NCBI GenBank assembly: GCA_951812895.1
Contig: OX638333.1
Location: 3,576,001 to 3,640,000, forward strand
DNA from: an uncultured Roseovarius sp.
GTDB taxonomy: Bacteria; Pseudomonadota; Alphaproteobacteria; Rhodobacterales; Rhodobacteraceae
DNA length: 64,000 nt
Direction: 5' to 3'
Shown here: positions 17,047 to 25,067 of the stretch, one piece after another
How the letters are laid out: each line of letters begins with the position of its first letter
How positions within the stretch are numbered: position 1 is the stretch's first letter
The notes under the pieces: generated by a model
The model's database searches: none
Told to the model about the DNA's origin: nothing
What the model saw: only the letters and a program-made list of their open reading frames with translations
Translations under genes and position numbers: made by a program

Positions 17047-18258
17047 ATGATTCTGGACTTCTTCCGTCAGGGCGGGGCAGCAGCTGAGCAGATGGCTCTC
17101 GAGAAGGCGGCCCCTGAGCAAAAGGCAAGTGCGACCGGTCCGGTGATGGCCTGGCATGGTGCGGGCCGGGTGGCATGGAGCCCAAGAGATACGGTGACAT
17201 TGACGCGGACAGGGTTCAGCGGCAATCCGGTTGGGTTTCGTTGTGTGAAGATGGTGGCCGAAGCTGCGGCATCGCTGCCTTTGGTGCTGCAGGACAGTGC
17301 CATGCGTTATGCCAGTCACCCGCTGCTGGATCTGATTGGTAGCCCCAACCCGGCGCAGGGCCGGGCCGAGTTGTTTGAAGCGCTCTATGGCCAGCTGCTG
17401 TTGACAGGAAATGCTTATGCTGAGGCTGTGGGCGGCGGTGAGGGGCAAGCTCCTATAGAGCTGCATGTGTTGCGGTCGGATCGGATGAGCGTTGTGCCAG
17501 GGGCCGATGGATGGCCGATTGCCTATGAATATGCGGTGGTCGGGCGCAAGCACCGGTTTGATCTGAGTGAAGGCCCGGCGGTCATCTGCCATCTGAAAAG
17601 TTTCCACCCGCAGGATGATCATTATGGGCTGTCGCCAATGCAGGCCGCGGCACAGGCAGTGGATGTGCATAACAGCGCGTCGCGCTGGTCAAAGGCGCTG
17701 TTGGACAATGCGGCCCGGCCAAGCGGTGCGATTGTTTATCGCGGAGCCGAGGGGCAAGGCGCGCTCAGCGGGGATCAATATGACCGGTTGGTCAGTGAAA
17801 TGGAGAGCCATCATCAGGGGGCGCGCAACGCCGGGCGACCGATGTTGCTGGAAGGCGGGCTAGACTGGAAGCCGATGGGGTTCAGCCCGAGTGACATGGA
17901 ATTTCAGAAGACCAAGGAAAGCGCGGCACGCGAGATTGCCCTGGCGTTTGGTGTGCCGCCGATGCTGTTGGGGATACCCGGTGATGCCACTTATGCAAAT
18001 TATCAGGAGGCAAACCGGGCCTTTTACCGGCTGACGGTGTTGCCGCTGGCGTTGCGTGTGGCGGCGGGGATTGCGTCATGGTTGTCGGGGTTCACCGGCG
18101 AGGGGCTGGAGCTGAAGCCCGATCTTGATCAGGTTCCGGCGTTATCTGCAGAGCGGGATGCCCAGTGGAGCCGGGTTGCAGCGGCGGATTTCCTGACCGC
18201 AGGTGAGAAACGCGCGTTGCTGGGCCTGCCCGAGCTCGATGGTGCGGTTGATGGCTGA
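17047..18258 (+). CDS. GTA g3, portal protein (HK97 family)
   Basis: 403-aa portal subunit forming the dodecameric DNA channel at the capsid vertex. Family features are NPVGFRCVKMVAEAAASLPL, HPLLDLIGSPNP, LLLTGNAYAEAV, YGLSPMQAAAQAVD, LEGGLDWKPMGFSPSDMEF, and the late motif FGVPPMLLGIPGD with YANYQEANRAFYRLTV. The ATG at 17047 has AAGGAG at good spacing and gives the usual length; an upstream in-frame start is less likely. It overlaps g3.5 by 8 bases. Its separation from g2 means it cannot simply share the g1-g2 transcript. Confidence 0.95.
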   Translation: MILDFFRQGGAAAEQMALEKAAPEQKASATGPVMAWHGAGRVAWSPRDTVTLTRTGFSGNPVGFRCVKMVAEAAASLPLVLQDSAMRYASHPLLDLIGSPNPAQGRAELFEALYGQLLLTGNAYAEAVGGGEGQAPIELHVLRSDRMSVVPGADGWPIAYEYAVVGRKHRFDLSEGPAVICHLKSFHPQDDHYGLSPMQAAAQAVDVHNSASRWSKALLDNAARPSGAIVYRGAEGQGALSGDQYDRLVSEMESHHQGARNAGRPMLLEGGLDWKPMGFSPSDMEFQKTKESAAREIALAFGVPPMLLGIPGDATYANYQEANRAFYRLTVLPLALRVAAGIASWLSGFTGEGLELKPDLDQVPALSAERDAQWSRVAAADFLTAGEKRALLGLPELDGAVDG

Positions 18259-18493
18259 TGGACGGCAGGACGGGCGGTACGGGTTTGAGGCATTTGATTG
18301 CGCGCCTGCGCTGCGGCTGGAGGCGCATGAACGGGTGGCCCGACTACAGCATGACACGCTGAACGCGCGGTTGGAAAAGATCGAAGAGGCGTTGGAACGG
18401 TTGGAGCGGCGATTGTGGCTGGCAGTCTACGGGGTTGTAGCGGCGGTGCTGGCGCAGGTGTTTTTACCCGTAGTGGCGGCATTGCCGGGGTGA
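18251..18493 (+). CDS. GTA g3.5, small coiled-coil membrane protein
   Basis: 80 aa at the position of RcGTA orfg3.5. The middle is charged and heptad-like (LNARLEKIEEALERLERRLW), followed by one membrane helix (LAVYGVVAAVLAQVFLPVVA). The role is not established. The start codon overlaps the end of g3, and the stop TGA forms the centre of a 25-bp palindromic element. Confidence 0.75.
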   Translation: MADGRQDGRYGFEAFDCAPALRLEAHERVARLQHDTLNARLEKIEEALERLERRLWLAVYGVVAAVLAQVFLPVVAALPG

Positions 18494-18507
18494 ACCCCGG
18501 TTTACGG
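18483..18507. repeat. 25-bp palindromic dispersed element, copy 3
   Basis: Core CCGGGGTGAACCCCGG followed by TTTACGG. The TGA of g3.5 (18491-18493) is the central TGA of the palindrome. Confidence 0.7.
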
Positions 18508-18550
18508 GTTGCGAGAAGTTTGTACCGGCGTGACGGAAACGGACGGGATT

Positions 18551-18575
18551 GGTTGGGTGAAACCCCACCCAACGG
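18551..18575. repeat. 25-bp palindromic dispersed element, copy 4
   Basis: GGTTGGGTGAAACCCCACCC followed by AACGG; only 43 bases after copy 3. Its last bases run into the GGAAAGGA ribosome binding site of g4. Confidence 0.75.
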
Positions 18576-18589
18576 AAAGGATGAAGCGG

Positions 18590-19144
18590 ATGGATATGGA
18601 ATGGAATTTGGAGCGAAAATTTTGCCGCTTTGATAAGGAGCTGTCGGTGAAGGACGGTGTGGAAATCGCGGGCTATGCAAGCTTGTTTGGAAATCCGGAC
18701 CGTGGTGGCGACGTGGTAGAGAAAGGAGCCTATGCACAGTCGCTGAGCCAGTTGAGCGCCGAAGGCCGGCAGGTCAAGATGCTCTGGCAGCATGATCCGA
18801 CCCAGCCCATCGGGGTGTGGGATGAAGTGCGCGAAGATGCGCGTGGCCTTTATGTCAAAGGCCGGTTGCTGGAAGATGTGGCTCGTGCACGAGAGGCGGC
18901 GGCATTGATCGCGGCACAGGCGATTGACGGTCTGAGCATCGGATACCGCACAGTCAAAGCAGTGAAGAATGACAAGGGTCGCAGGCTCTTGAAAGAACTG
19001 GAGCTGTGGGAAGTGTCGTTAGTGACCTTTCCGATGCTGCCCAGTGCGCGGGTGAGGGCAAAGGGCGATACCCTGGGCGACGACACTTTGCGTCAATTGG
19101 CGGCGGCCTTTGAGGGCGTGCGCCGGGAGATGGCGCGGATGTAG
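18590..19144 (+). CDS. GTA g4, prohead protease
   Basis: 184-aa HK97-type (U35) serine protease that trims the capsid protein delta domain during head assembly. GYASLFGNPDRGGDVVEKGA is the family N-terminal motif; catalytic His lies in MLWQHDPTQPIG and Ser in DGLSIGYR, followed by LELWEVSLVTFPMLPSA. The ATG at 18590 was chosen for the AAGGA eight bases upstream; ATGs at 18581 and 18596 are also in frame. The intergenic space to g3.5 is filled by two palindromic elements. Confidence 0.93.
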   Translation: MDMEWNLERKFCRFDKELSVKDGVEIAGYASLFGNPDRGGDVVEKGAYAQSLSQLSAEGRQVKMLWQHDPTQPIGVWDEVREDARGLYVKGRLLEDVARAREAAALIAAQAIDGLSIGYRTVKAVKNDKGRRLLKELELWEVSLVTFPMLPSARVRAKGDTLGDDTLRQLAAAFEGVRREMARM

Positions 19145-19178
19145 ACGCGCCAAAACGTCTTAAGCAACGGGAAAATTG

Positions 19179-20369
19179 ATGAGCAAGACCGAGGAAATGT
19201 CTCGGGCCGGAGGAGATGTGTCTCCGGTGGCCGAGGTAAAGACCGCCGTGGCGGGTTTTATAAGCGACTTCAAGGGCTTTCAGTCCGACATTCAACAAAG
19301 ATTACAGAAACAGGAAGAAAAAATGACGATGATGGAACGCAAATCAGCAGGGTTTCAGCGCCCGGTTCTTTCCGCCAGTGCAGATGCGGAAGCCCCGCAC
19401 CAGAAGGCGTTTGATGCCTATCTGCGGTCCGGCGATGATGACGGGCTGCGCGGTTTGGAGCTGGAAGGCAAGGCGATGAGCACAGCTGTTGCCGGGGACG
19501 GTGGCTATCTGGTGGATCCGCAGACGGCGGAGACAATTAAAAGCACGCTGTCCGCGACCGCGTCGATCCGTGCGATTGCCAATGTGGTGCAGGTTGAAGC
19601 GACCAGTTTTGACGTTTTGATTGACCATAGTGAATTGGGCCATGGCTGGGCTACGGAAACGGGGGCAACGACCGAGACATCAACCTCTGCCATCGACCGC
19701 ATCACAATCCCACTACATGAGCTGTCTGCGCTTCCCAAAGCCAGCCAGCGTTTGTTGGATGATAGTGCCTTTGACATTGAGAACTGGCTTGCAGGACGGA
19801 TTGCCGACAAGTTCGCCCGTGCCGAGGCTGGGGCATTCATCAGCGGTGATGGCGTGGATAAACCGACGGGGTTCCTGACCTATGCCACACAGCCAGCTGG
19901 CTCTGAAGCCTGGGGAGAGCTGGGCCATGTCACGTCCGGTGCGGATGGCGATTTTGACCCGGTCAATCCGGCGGATGCAATTGTGGATCTGGTTTATGCG
20001 CTGGCCGCGGAATACAGGGCAAATGCGACCTTTGTGATGAATTCGAAAACGGCCGGTGCCGTGCGCAAGCTGAAGGATGCCGATGGACGGTTCCTTTGGG
20101 CTGATGGCCTGGCTGCGGCGGAACCTGCGCGGCTGATGGGCTATCCGGTACTGATTGCCGAGGATATGCCGGACATTGCGACATGGGCCCCGGCGATTGC
20201 ATTCGGCGATTTCAGTGCCGGCTACACGGTGGCGGAGCGCCCGGATCTGCGCGTATTGCGTGACCCGTTCAGCGCCAAGCCGCATGTGCTGTTCTATGCA
20301 ACCAAGCGTGTTGGCGGTGATGTCAGCGATTTTGCGGCGATCAAACTGCTGAAATTCGCCGCCTCCTAA
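19179..20369 (+). CDS. GTA g5, major capsid protein (HK97 fold)
   Basis: 396 aa. The first 60 or so residues form a helical delta/scaffold region with a charged coiled coil (SDIQQRLQKQEEKMTMM), expected to be removed by g4. The mature part begins near the KAMSTAVAGDGGYLVDPQTA segment and shows HK97-fold features such as PLHELSALPKASQRLLDD, the GDGVDKPTGFL loop and the terminal SDFAAIKLLKFAAS strand. It builds the GTA head. The ATG at 19179 is used; the TTG three bases earlier is in frame. A hairpin-rich gap follows. Confidence 0.95.
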   Translation: MSKTEEMSRAGGDVSPVAEVKTAVAGFISDFKGFQSDIQQRLQKQEEKMTMMERKSAGFQRPVLSASADAEAPHQKAFDAYLRSGDDDGLRGLELEGKAMSTAVAGDGGYLVDPQTAETIKSTLSATASIRAIANVVQVEATSFDVLIDHSELGHGWATETGATTETSTSAIDRITIPLHELSALPKASQRLLDDSAFDIENWLAGRIADKFARAEAGAFISGDGVDKPTGFLTYATQPAGSEAWGELGHVTSGADGDFDPVNPADAIVDLVYALAAEYRANATFVMNSKTAGAVRKLKDADGRFLWADGLAAAEPARLMGYPVLIAEDMPDIATWAPAIAFGDFSAGYTVAERPDLRVLRDPFSAKPHVLFYATKRVGGDVSDFAAIKLLKFAAS

Positions 20370-20516
20370 GAGGTCGCGAAGGGCAGGGGGCGGAATGCCC
20401 CCGCCCGGCGCGCGCGTGCCATCTATTGCGTCTACCAGCTGCTCCCCTCCGACCGGGCGGCGCAGGCGGCGCGCGCCATCACACCCGGAGGGGTCGGGAA
20501 TTCTTGGAGAGATTCC
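20370..20516 (+). other. GC-rich hairpin gap between capsid and adaptor genes
   Basis: 147 bases. A 10-bp stem with one bulged A (GGGCAGGGGGC against GCCCCCGCCC, 20381-20406) lies 12 bases after the g5 stop and may attenuate transcription or protect the capsid mRNA. A second pairing, CCCTCC with GGAGGG, is possible further on. The g6 frame is open back to the g5 stop codon but has no ATG, GTG or TTG in it. Confidence 0.5.
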
Positions 20517-21116
20517 ATGATGTTAATTGAAGAAACCGCTGTACAGCCTGCCGCGCTTCCATTGGTGGAATTCAAAGCCCACCTGCGGTTGGGCACGGGG
20601 TTTTCCGACGGGGATATACAGGACCCGGTTTTAGAAAGTTTTCTGCGTGCCGCAATGGCGGCAATAGAGGCGCGCACCGGCAAGGTGCTGTTGGAAAGAA
20701 CGTTTTCCTGGACCTTCACCGAGTGGCGCGATCCGGGTGGTCAGGCCCTGCCGGTGGCGCCGGTCACCGGGATCGCCAGTTTTGTTATGCGTAACCGCGC
20801 GGATGAGCAGGAGACAATCGCCGAGGGGCATTACCAGCTGGAACAGGATATGCACCGTCCGGTGCTGCGACCGATTGGCAATGTATTGCCGCAGATTCCC
20901 AGTGGAGGCACAGCAGAAATCAGCTTTGCTGCCGGTTATGGTGCGAGTTGGGACGATTTGCCAGCCGATCTGGGGCAAGCGGTGCTGTTACTGGCGGCGC
21001 ATTACTATGAATACCGCCACGAGACAGCTTTGGGTGAAGGCTGTATGCCGTTTGGGGTCAGCAGTCTGATCGAGCGCTATCGCACCGTGCGTTTGTTCGC
21101 CGGGGGCTCCATGTGA
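20517..21116 (+). CDS. GTA g6, head-tail adaptor (connector) protein
   Basis: 199 aa. It has the phage gp6/DUF-type connector pattern: an N-terminal KAHLRLGTGFSDGDIQDPVL segment, helices with AAMAAIEARTGKVLLERTF, a beta part (LPVAPVTGIASFVM) and a C-terminal LPADLGQAVLLLAAHYYEYR helix. It sits on the portal to join head and tail. Two ATGs stand in tandem at the start with GGAGAG upstream. The stop overlaps the start of g7 (TGATG). Confidence 0.88.
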   Translation: MMLIEETAVQPAALPLVEFKAHLRLGTGFSDGDIQDPVLESFLRAAMAAIEARTGKVLLERTFSWTFTEWRDPGGQALPVAPVTGIASFVMRNRADEQETIAEGHYQLEQDMHRPVLRPIGNVLPQIPSGGTAEISFAAGYGASWDDLPADLGQAVLLLAAHYYEYRHETALGEGCMPFGVSSLIERYRTVRLFAGGSM

Positions 21117-21454
21117 TGGGTGTTGTCAGGTTGAACCGAAAGCTGGTGCTGGAAGAGGCCAGGCGGTTGCCGGATGGGGCCGGGGGCTACGCTGAAAGCT
21201 GGGCCGAGCGCGGAACGCTGTGGGCAGAAGTGACAGCGCGCACCGGTCGGGAGACTGCCGGAGGTGCTGTCAGCCGGTCCTCAACAGGATTACGGATCGT
21301 CGTGCGCGCCGCGCCACAAGGAGCCCCATCGCGCCCGGTTGCTGGTCAGCGGTTTCGGGACGGTACGCGTATCTTCAAGATCGAATCCGTGGCGGAGCGT
21401 GGCAGTGATGCGAAGTTTCTGACCTGTTTTGCTGAAGAGGAGGTAGCGATATGA
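21116..21454 (+). CDS. GTA g7, head-tail adaptor / stopper
   Basis: 112-aa protein of the phage head-tail joining family: LNRKLVLEEARRLPDGAGGY, ESWAERGTLWAEVTARTGRE and a GQRFRDGTRIFKIESV beta segment are typical. It completes the neck. The ATG at 21116 is used (a GTG three bases earlier is in frame). It overlaps g8 by 4 bases (ATGA). Confidence 0.87.
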   Translation: MGVVRLNRKLVLEEARRLPDGAGGYAESWAERGTLWAEVTARTGRETAGGAVSRSSTGLRIVVRAAPQGAPSRPVAGQRFRDGTRIFKIESVAERGSDAKFLTCFAEEEVAI

Positions 21455-21861
21455 GCTATGCGGCCTCAGCAGCGCTTCAGCAGGCAGTTTATCAAAGACT
21501 GACCGGAGATGCCGCGCTGGAAGCCCTCGTCGGAGGGGAGATCTATGACGCGGCCCCGGCAGGCACATTGCCCGAAACCTATGTGACATTGGGGCCGGAG
21601 GACGTGCGAGCGCGATCTGATGGCAGCGGTGAAGGGGCCTGGCACCGGTTTATTGTGTCGGTGGTCACCGAGGGGGCCGGGTTTCAAACGGCCAAGGACG
21701 TGGCCGGCGCCGTCAGCGATGCGTTGGTGGGGGCAGACCTACAGCTCAGCCGCGGGCGGTTGGTGGATTTACAGTTTTTTCGGGCCCGGGCAAGGCGGGA
21801 AAGAGCGGACGCATTGCGCCGGATCGATCTGACCTTTCGGGCGCGCGTTGAGGATATGTGA
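21451..21861 (+). CDS. GTA g8, tail terminator-like protein (DUF3168 family)
   Basis: 136 aa. SAALQQAVYQRLTGDAALEA followed by YVTLGPEDVRARSDG and HRFIVSVVTEGAGFQTAKDV matches the DUF3168/tail completion family that caps the tail tube. ATGA overlap with g7 indicates coupled translation. A 25-bp palindromic element follows its stop. Confidence 0.87.
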   Translation: MSYAASAALQQAVYQRLTGDAALEALVGGEIYDAAPAGTLPETYVTLGPEDVRARSDGSGEGAWHRFIVSVVTEGAGFQTAKDVAGAVSDALVGADLQLSRGRLVDLQFFRARARRERADALRRIDLTFRARVEDM

Positions 21862-21868
21862 ACCGGGG

Positions 21869-21893
21869 GGCCGGGGTGAACTCCGGCCTACGG
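21869..21893. repeat. 25-bp palindromic dispersed element, copy 5
   Basis: GGCCGGGGTGAACTCCGGCC followed by TACGG, eight bases after the g8 stop and ahead of g9. Confidence 0.75.
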
Positions 21894-21930
21894 TGGATGG
21901 CGTCTAACCTATAGAATTTGGAGAAAGAAA

Positions 21931-22344
21931 ATGGCAGTACAGAATGGTAAAGACCTGCTGGTTAAGATTGATCTCGACAGCAGTGGAAACTTTCAGACCG
22001 TTGCCGGTCTGCGGGCAACGCGGGTGAATTTCAACGCGGAAAGCGTTGACGTGACCAGCCTAGAATCCGCTGGCGGCTGGCGCGAGTTGCTGGCCGGTGC
22101 CGGTGTCAAAACTGCTAACATAAGCGGATCGGGGATTTTTCGGGATGAGGCGAGCGATGAGCGCGTACGTCAGATCTTTTTTGACGGCGAGGTGCCCGAT
22201 TTTCAGGTGGTGATCCCGGATTTTGGCACCGTTGAGGGGCCGTTTCAGGTGGGTTCGATTGAATATGCGGGTACGCATGATGGCGAGGCGACCTATGAGA
22301 TCGCGCTGGCCTCTGCCGGGCAGCTAAACTTTACGGCGCTTTGA
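21931..22344 (+). CDS. GTA g9, major tail protein
   Basis: 137-aa tail-tube subunit of the TP901-1/phi13-like type: GKDLLVKIDLDSSGNFQTVA, the ESVDVTSLESAGGWRELLAG segment and the final GEATYEIALASAGQL strand. A strong purine-rich GGAGAAAG ribosome binding site fits the large amount of product needed for the tail tube. Confidence 0.9.
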   Translation: MAVQNGKDLLVKIDLDSSGNFQTVAGLRATRVNFNAESVDVTSLESAGGWRELLAGAGVKTANISGSGIFRDEASDERVRQIFFDGEVPDFQVVIPDFGTVEGPFQVGSIEYAGTHDGEATYEIALASAGQLNFTAL

Positions 22345-22347
22345 GCG

Positions 22348-22671
22348 ATGGCGAACCCGTGGTCAGGCGAGGTCGTGCTGGTTATTGATGGCGAGCGTCA
22401 TGTTCTCAAGCTGACGCTTGGGGCCTTGGCCGAGCTGGAGGCTGGGCTGCAGGCCGGAACGCTGGTGCAGCTGGTTGAGAGGTTTGAAAGTGGTGCGTTT
22501 TCAACCCGGGATGTGCTGTCGCTGATCGTCGCGGGTCTGCGCGGTGGTGGCTGGCGCGGGGGAGCTTCTGATTTGGTGTCTGCCGAGATTCAGGGCGGCC
22601 CGATGGGCGCAGCGAAAGTAGCGGCAGAACTGTTGGCGCGGGCGTTCATGCTGCCAGACGGGGCAGCGTGA
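22348..22671 (+). CDS. GTA g10, tail assembly chaperone-like (GTA_gp10 family)
   Basis: 107 aa. The N-terminal part (NPWSGEVVLVIDGERHVLKL, then TLGALAELEAGL) is the conserved GTA_gp10 family pattern. By position between tail tube and tape measure, g10 and g10.1 correspond to the gpG/gpGT-type tail chaperones. It overlaps g10.1 by 4 bases (GTGA), so coupling by re-initiation rather than a frameshift is likely. Confidence 0.85.
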   Translation: MANPWSGEVVLVIDGERHVLKLTLGALAELEAGLQAGTLVQLVERFESGAFSTRDVLSLIVAGLRGGGWRGGASDLVSAEIQGGPMGAAKVAAELLARAFMLPDGAA

Positions 22672-22874
22672 GCAGGGCTGTGGACTGGGCCGCGCTGATG
22701 CAGGCCGGGTTTCGCGGGCTGGGCCTGCGCCCGGTGGAATTCTGGGCGTTAACCCCGGCGGAGCTGGAGCTGATGCTGGGACGGCCGAGCGCGTCGCTGC
22801 CGCTGGTACGAACACGGCTGGACGAGTTGTTGCGCGATTTTCCCGACAATGAAGGAGGGGCAAAGGATGGATGA
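22668..22874 (+). CDS. GTA g10.1, small tail assembly protein
   Basis: 68 aa with a GTG start overlapping the g10 stop. MQAGFRGLGLRPVEFWALTP followed by AELELMLG is the conserved start of the RcGTA rcc01693-like family (phage tail assembly chaperone). It overlaps the start of g11 by 8 bases. Confidence 0.85.
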   Translation: MSRAVDWAALMQAGFRGLGLRPVEFWALTPAELELMLGRPSASLPLVRTRLDELLRDFPDNEGGAKDG

Positions 22875-23529
22875 TTTTGAGCGGTTGGACGATCTGGGGC
22901 TGCAGGTAGATGCATTGGAAGAAAACCTGGTTGGTGCGGCTGAGATGGCCGCGGTTTTTAACAGCGAACTGGCCCGTGTCCGGGAGAGTATTGCCGGTAC
23001 GGGGCATGATGTGGCGATCCTTGAGAGAGGGATTAGTAACGGGTTGAACAAGGCCATCAGGGGCGCTGTGATCCACGGTGACAGCCTGTCGGACGCCCTG
23101 CGCAATCTCGCGAATTCTATGATCAATTCTGCTTTCAACGCTGCGGTAAGGCCGGTAACGGATCATGTCGGCGGCTTACTGTCGCAAGGGATCGGCAGCC
23201 TGGTGGGTGGATTGCTGCCGTTTGAAAAGGGCGCAAGCTTTGCTCAGGGCCGGGTACAGCCTTTTGCCAGCGGCGGTATTGTCAGTGGTCCCGTGAGCTT
23301 TCCCATGCGTGGGGGCACCGGGTTGATGGGCGAAGCCGGACCGGAGGCGATTATGCCCTTGTCGCGTGGCCCGGATGGCAAGCTGGGTGTGCGCGCACAA
23401 AGTGGCAGTGCACCGGTCAGCGTGGTGATGAACATTCAAACCCCGGATGCGGAAAGCTTTCGCCGTAGCCGCGGACAGATTGCTGCCCAGTTGGGCCGCG
23501 CAATCGGCAGGGGCAATCGCAACCGGTAA
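22867..23529 (+). CDS. GTA g11, tail tape measure protein
   Basis: 220 aa, short for a tape measure but normal for GTAs, whose tails are short. The N-terminal helices (LGLQVDALEENLVGAAEMAA) are amphipathic; a small hydrophobic stretch (HVGGLLSQGIGSLVGGLLPF) precedes the characteristic FASGGIVSGPVSFPM and GLMGEAGPEAIMPLSRG motifs. It sets tail length and passes through the cell envelope. The ATG at 22867 is preceded by AAGGAGGGG. Confidence 0.9.
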   Translation: MDDFERLDDLGLQVDALEENLVGAAEMAAVFNSELARVRESIAGTGHDVAILERGISNGLNKAIRGAVIHGDSLSDALRNLANSMINSAFNAAVRPVTDHVGGLLSQGIGSLVGGLLPFEKGASFAQGRVQPFASGGIVSGPVSFPMRGGTGLMGEAGPEAIMPLSRGPDGKLGVRAQSGSAPVSVVMNIQTPDAESFRRSRGQIAAQLGRAIGRGNRNR

Positions 23530-23547
23530 CATCATAGGAGTGTGAAG

Positions 23548-24180
23548 ATGGGTTTTCACGAGGTGAGATTTCCCGCGAGCCTGAGCTTTGGCTCTGTCGG
23601 CGGGCCAGAGCGGCACACGGATATCGTGACGCTGGCAAGCGGGTTTGAAGAGCGCAATACCCCCTGGCGGCATTCCCGTCGGCGCTATGATGCGGGTGTT
23701 GCGATGCGGTCTTTGGATGACATTGAAACTTTGATTGCGTTCTTCGAAGCGAGACAGGGGCAGATCCATGGATTCCGCTGGAAGGATTGGACAGATTACA
23801 AATCGTCGACAGCACGTGCTGCACCCGCCTATGACGATCAGGTGATTGCCACTGGGGATGATGTCACAGGCAGTTTCCAGCTGGTCAAACGGTATCGGTC
23901 CGGCAGCCATATCTATGACCGGCCAATTGCCAAACCCGTGTCTGGCACCGTTCGGATCGGGATTGAAGGGGAAGAACAGCAGGAGGGGGTTCACTATGAA
24001 GTGGATACTGTGACCGGGATTATCTCGTTCTCGCACCCCCCAAATGAGGGATCGGAAATCACTGCAGGCTTTGAATTTGACGTTCCGGTTAGGTTTGACA
24101 CTGACCGCATTCACACCAGTCTGGTCAGTTTTCAGGCGGGTGATGCGCCCAGCGTTCCGATTGTGGAGCTGCGGGTATGA
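23548..24180 (+). CDS. GTA g12, distal tail protein (DUF2460 / TIGR02217 family)
   Basis: 210 aa. FHEVRFPASLSFGSVGGPER, RRRYDAGVAMRSLDDIETLI and ARQGQIHGFRWKDWTDYKS are the family signature; the end EVDTVTGIISFSHPP is a beta-rich attachment part. It forms the distal tail ring. AGGAG precedes the ATG at 23548 (a GTG six bases earlier is in frame). ATGA overlap with g13. Confidence 0.92.
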   Translation: MGFHEVRFPASLSFGSVGGPERHTDIVTLASGFEERNTPWRHSRRRYDAGVAMRSLDDIETLIAFFEARQGQIHGFRWKDWTDYKSSTARAAPAYDDQVIATGDDVTGSFQLVKRYRSGSHIYDRPIAKPVSGTVRIGIEGEEQQEGVHYEVDTVTGIISFSHPPNEGSEITAGFEFDVPVRFDTDRIHTSLVSFQAGDAPSVPIVELRV

Positions 24181-25067
24181 GCGGGTTTAACGCAGGTCTT
24201 AAGGCGCATCTGGAAATCGGCAGCACCACAACGTGCCGATGCTGGGCGGTCACGCGCCGTGATGGTGTTGCCATGGGGTTCACGGATCATGATTGTACAC
24301 TGGCGTTTGATGACATCAGCTTTCGAGCTGACACCGGTCTAAGCGCACTGGCGTTGCAGCAAAGTACCGGACTGTCAGTTGATAATACCGAAGCAATTGG
24401 CGCCCTTTGTGATGCGGCGATCAGCGAGGCAGATATCGAGGCGGGCCGCTATGACGGGGCCGAAGTGCAGGCCTGGCTGGTCAACTGGCAGAACGTTGAT
24501 CAACGTCAGCTGCAATTTCGCGGCACGATAGGCGAGTTGCGCCGTGCCGGAGGGGCGTTTGAGGCGGAGCTGCGAGGGCTGACCGATGCGCTGAACCAAC
24601 CGCGTGGGCGGGTGTATCAGAAACCGTGCAGTGCCGTGCTGGGCGATGGGACGTGTCGGTTTGATCTGGCGACACCGGGCTATTTTGCAGATGTCGTCGC
24701 CGAAAGTGTGACAGATCGCCGGGTCTTTCGGCAGGCTGGAATGGCTGAGTTTGAATCCGGTTGGTTTCAGCACGGCGTGGTCATAGTGCAAAATGGTCTG
24801 GCAGAGGGCCTCGTCGGGTTGATCAAACGGGATTACTTTGAGGGGGATGCCCGGGTGATAGAGCTGTGGCACCCGATACGCGCGGCAGTAACGACCGGGG
24901 ACACCCTTAGGATCGAAGCGGGGTGCGACAAGCGCGCCGCGACCTGCCGGTTCAAATTCAACAATTTTCTGAACTTTCAGGGTTTTCCGGACATCCCCGG
25001 TGACGATTGGTCGATATCCGACCCGGCACGCGCGGGGTGGCTGGATGGTGGGAGCCGTCGATCATGA
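24177..25067 (+). CDS. GTA g13, tail hub protein (DUF2163 / phage_BR0599 family)
   Basis: 296 aa. TTCRCWAVTRRDGVAMGFTD followed by HD, the cysteines in KPCSAVLGDGTCRFDL and DKRAATCRFKFNNFLNFQGF follow the family pattern. In RcGTA this protein contributes an iron-sulfur-containing tail hub; the cysteines seen here are consistent with that. It overlaps g14 by 4 bases. Confidence 0.92.
   Translation: MSGFNAGLKAHLEIGSTTTCRCWAVTRRDGVAMGFTDHDCTLAFDDISFRADTGLSALALQQSTGLSVDNTEAIGALCDAAISEADIEAGRYDGAEVQAWLVNWQNVDQRQLQFRGTIGELRRAGGAFEAELRGLTDALNQPRGRVYQKPCSAVLGDGTCRFDLATPGYFADVVAESVTDRRVFRQAGMAEFESGWFQHGVVIVQNGLAEGLVGLIKRDYFEGDARVIELWHPIRAAVTTGDTLRIEAGCDKRAATCRFKFNNFLNFQGFPDIPGDDWSISDPARAGWLDGGSRRS

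Noticed and set aside
16885-17670. N-terminal extension of the nitronate monooxygenase frame
   Set aside because: It runs through the g3 promoter region and into the g3 gene on the other strand; the conserved enzyme starts at 16884 with a plausible ATG.
23176-24114. 312-codon open frame antisense to g11-g12
   Set aside because: No motif or start signal; both sense genes are clear GTA tail genes.
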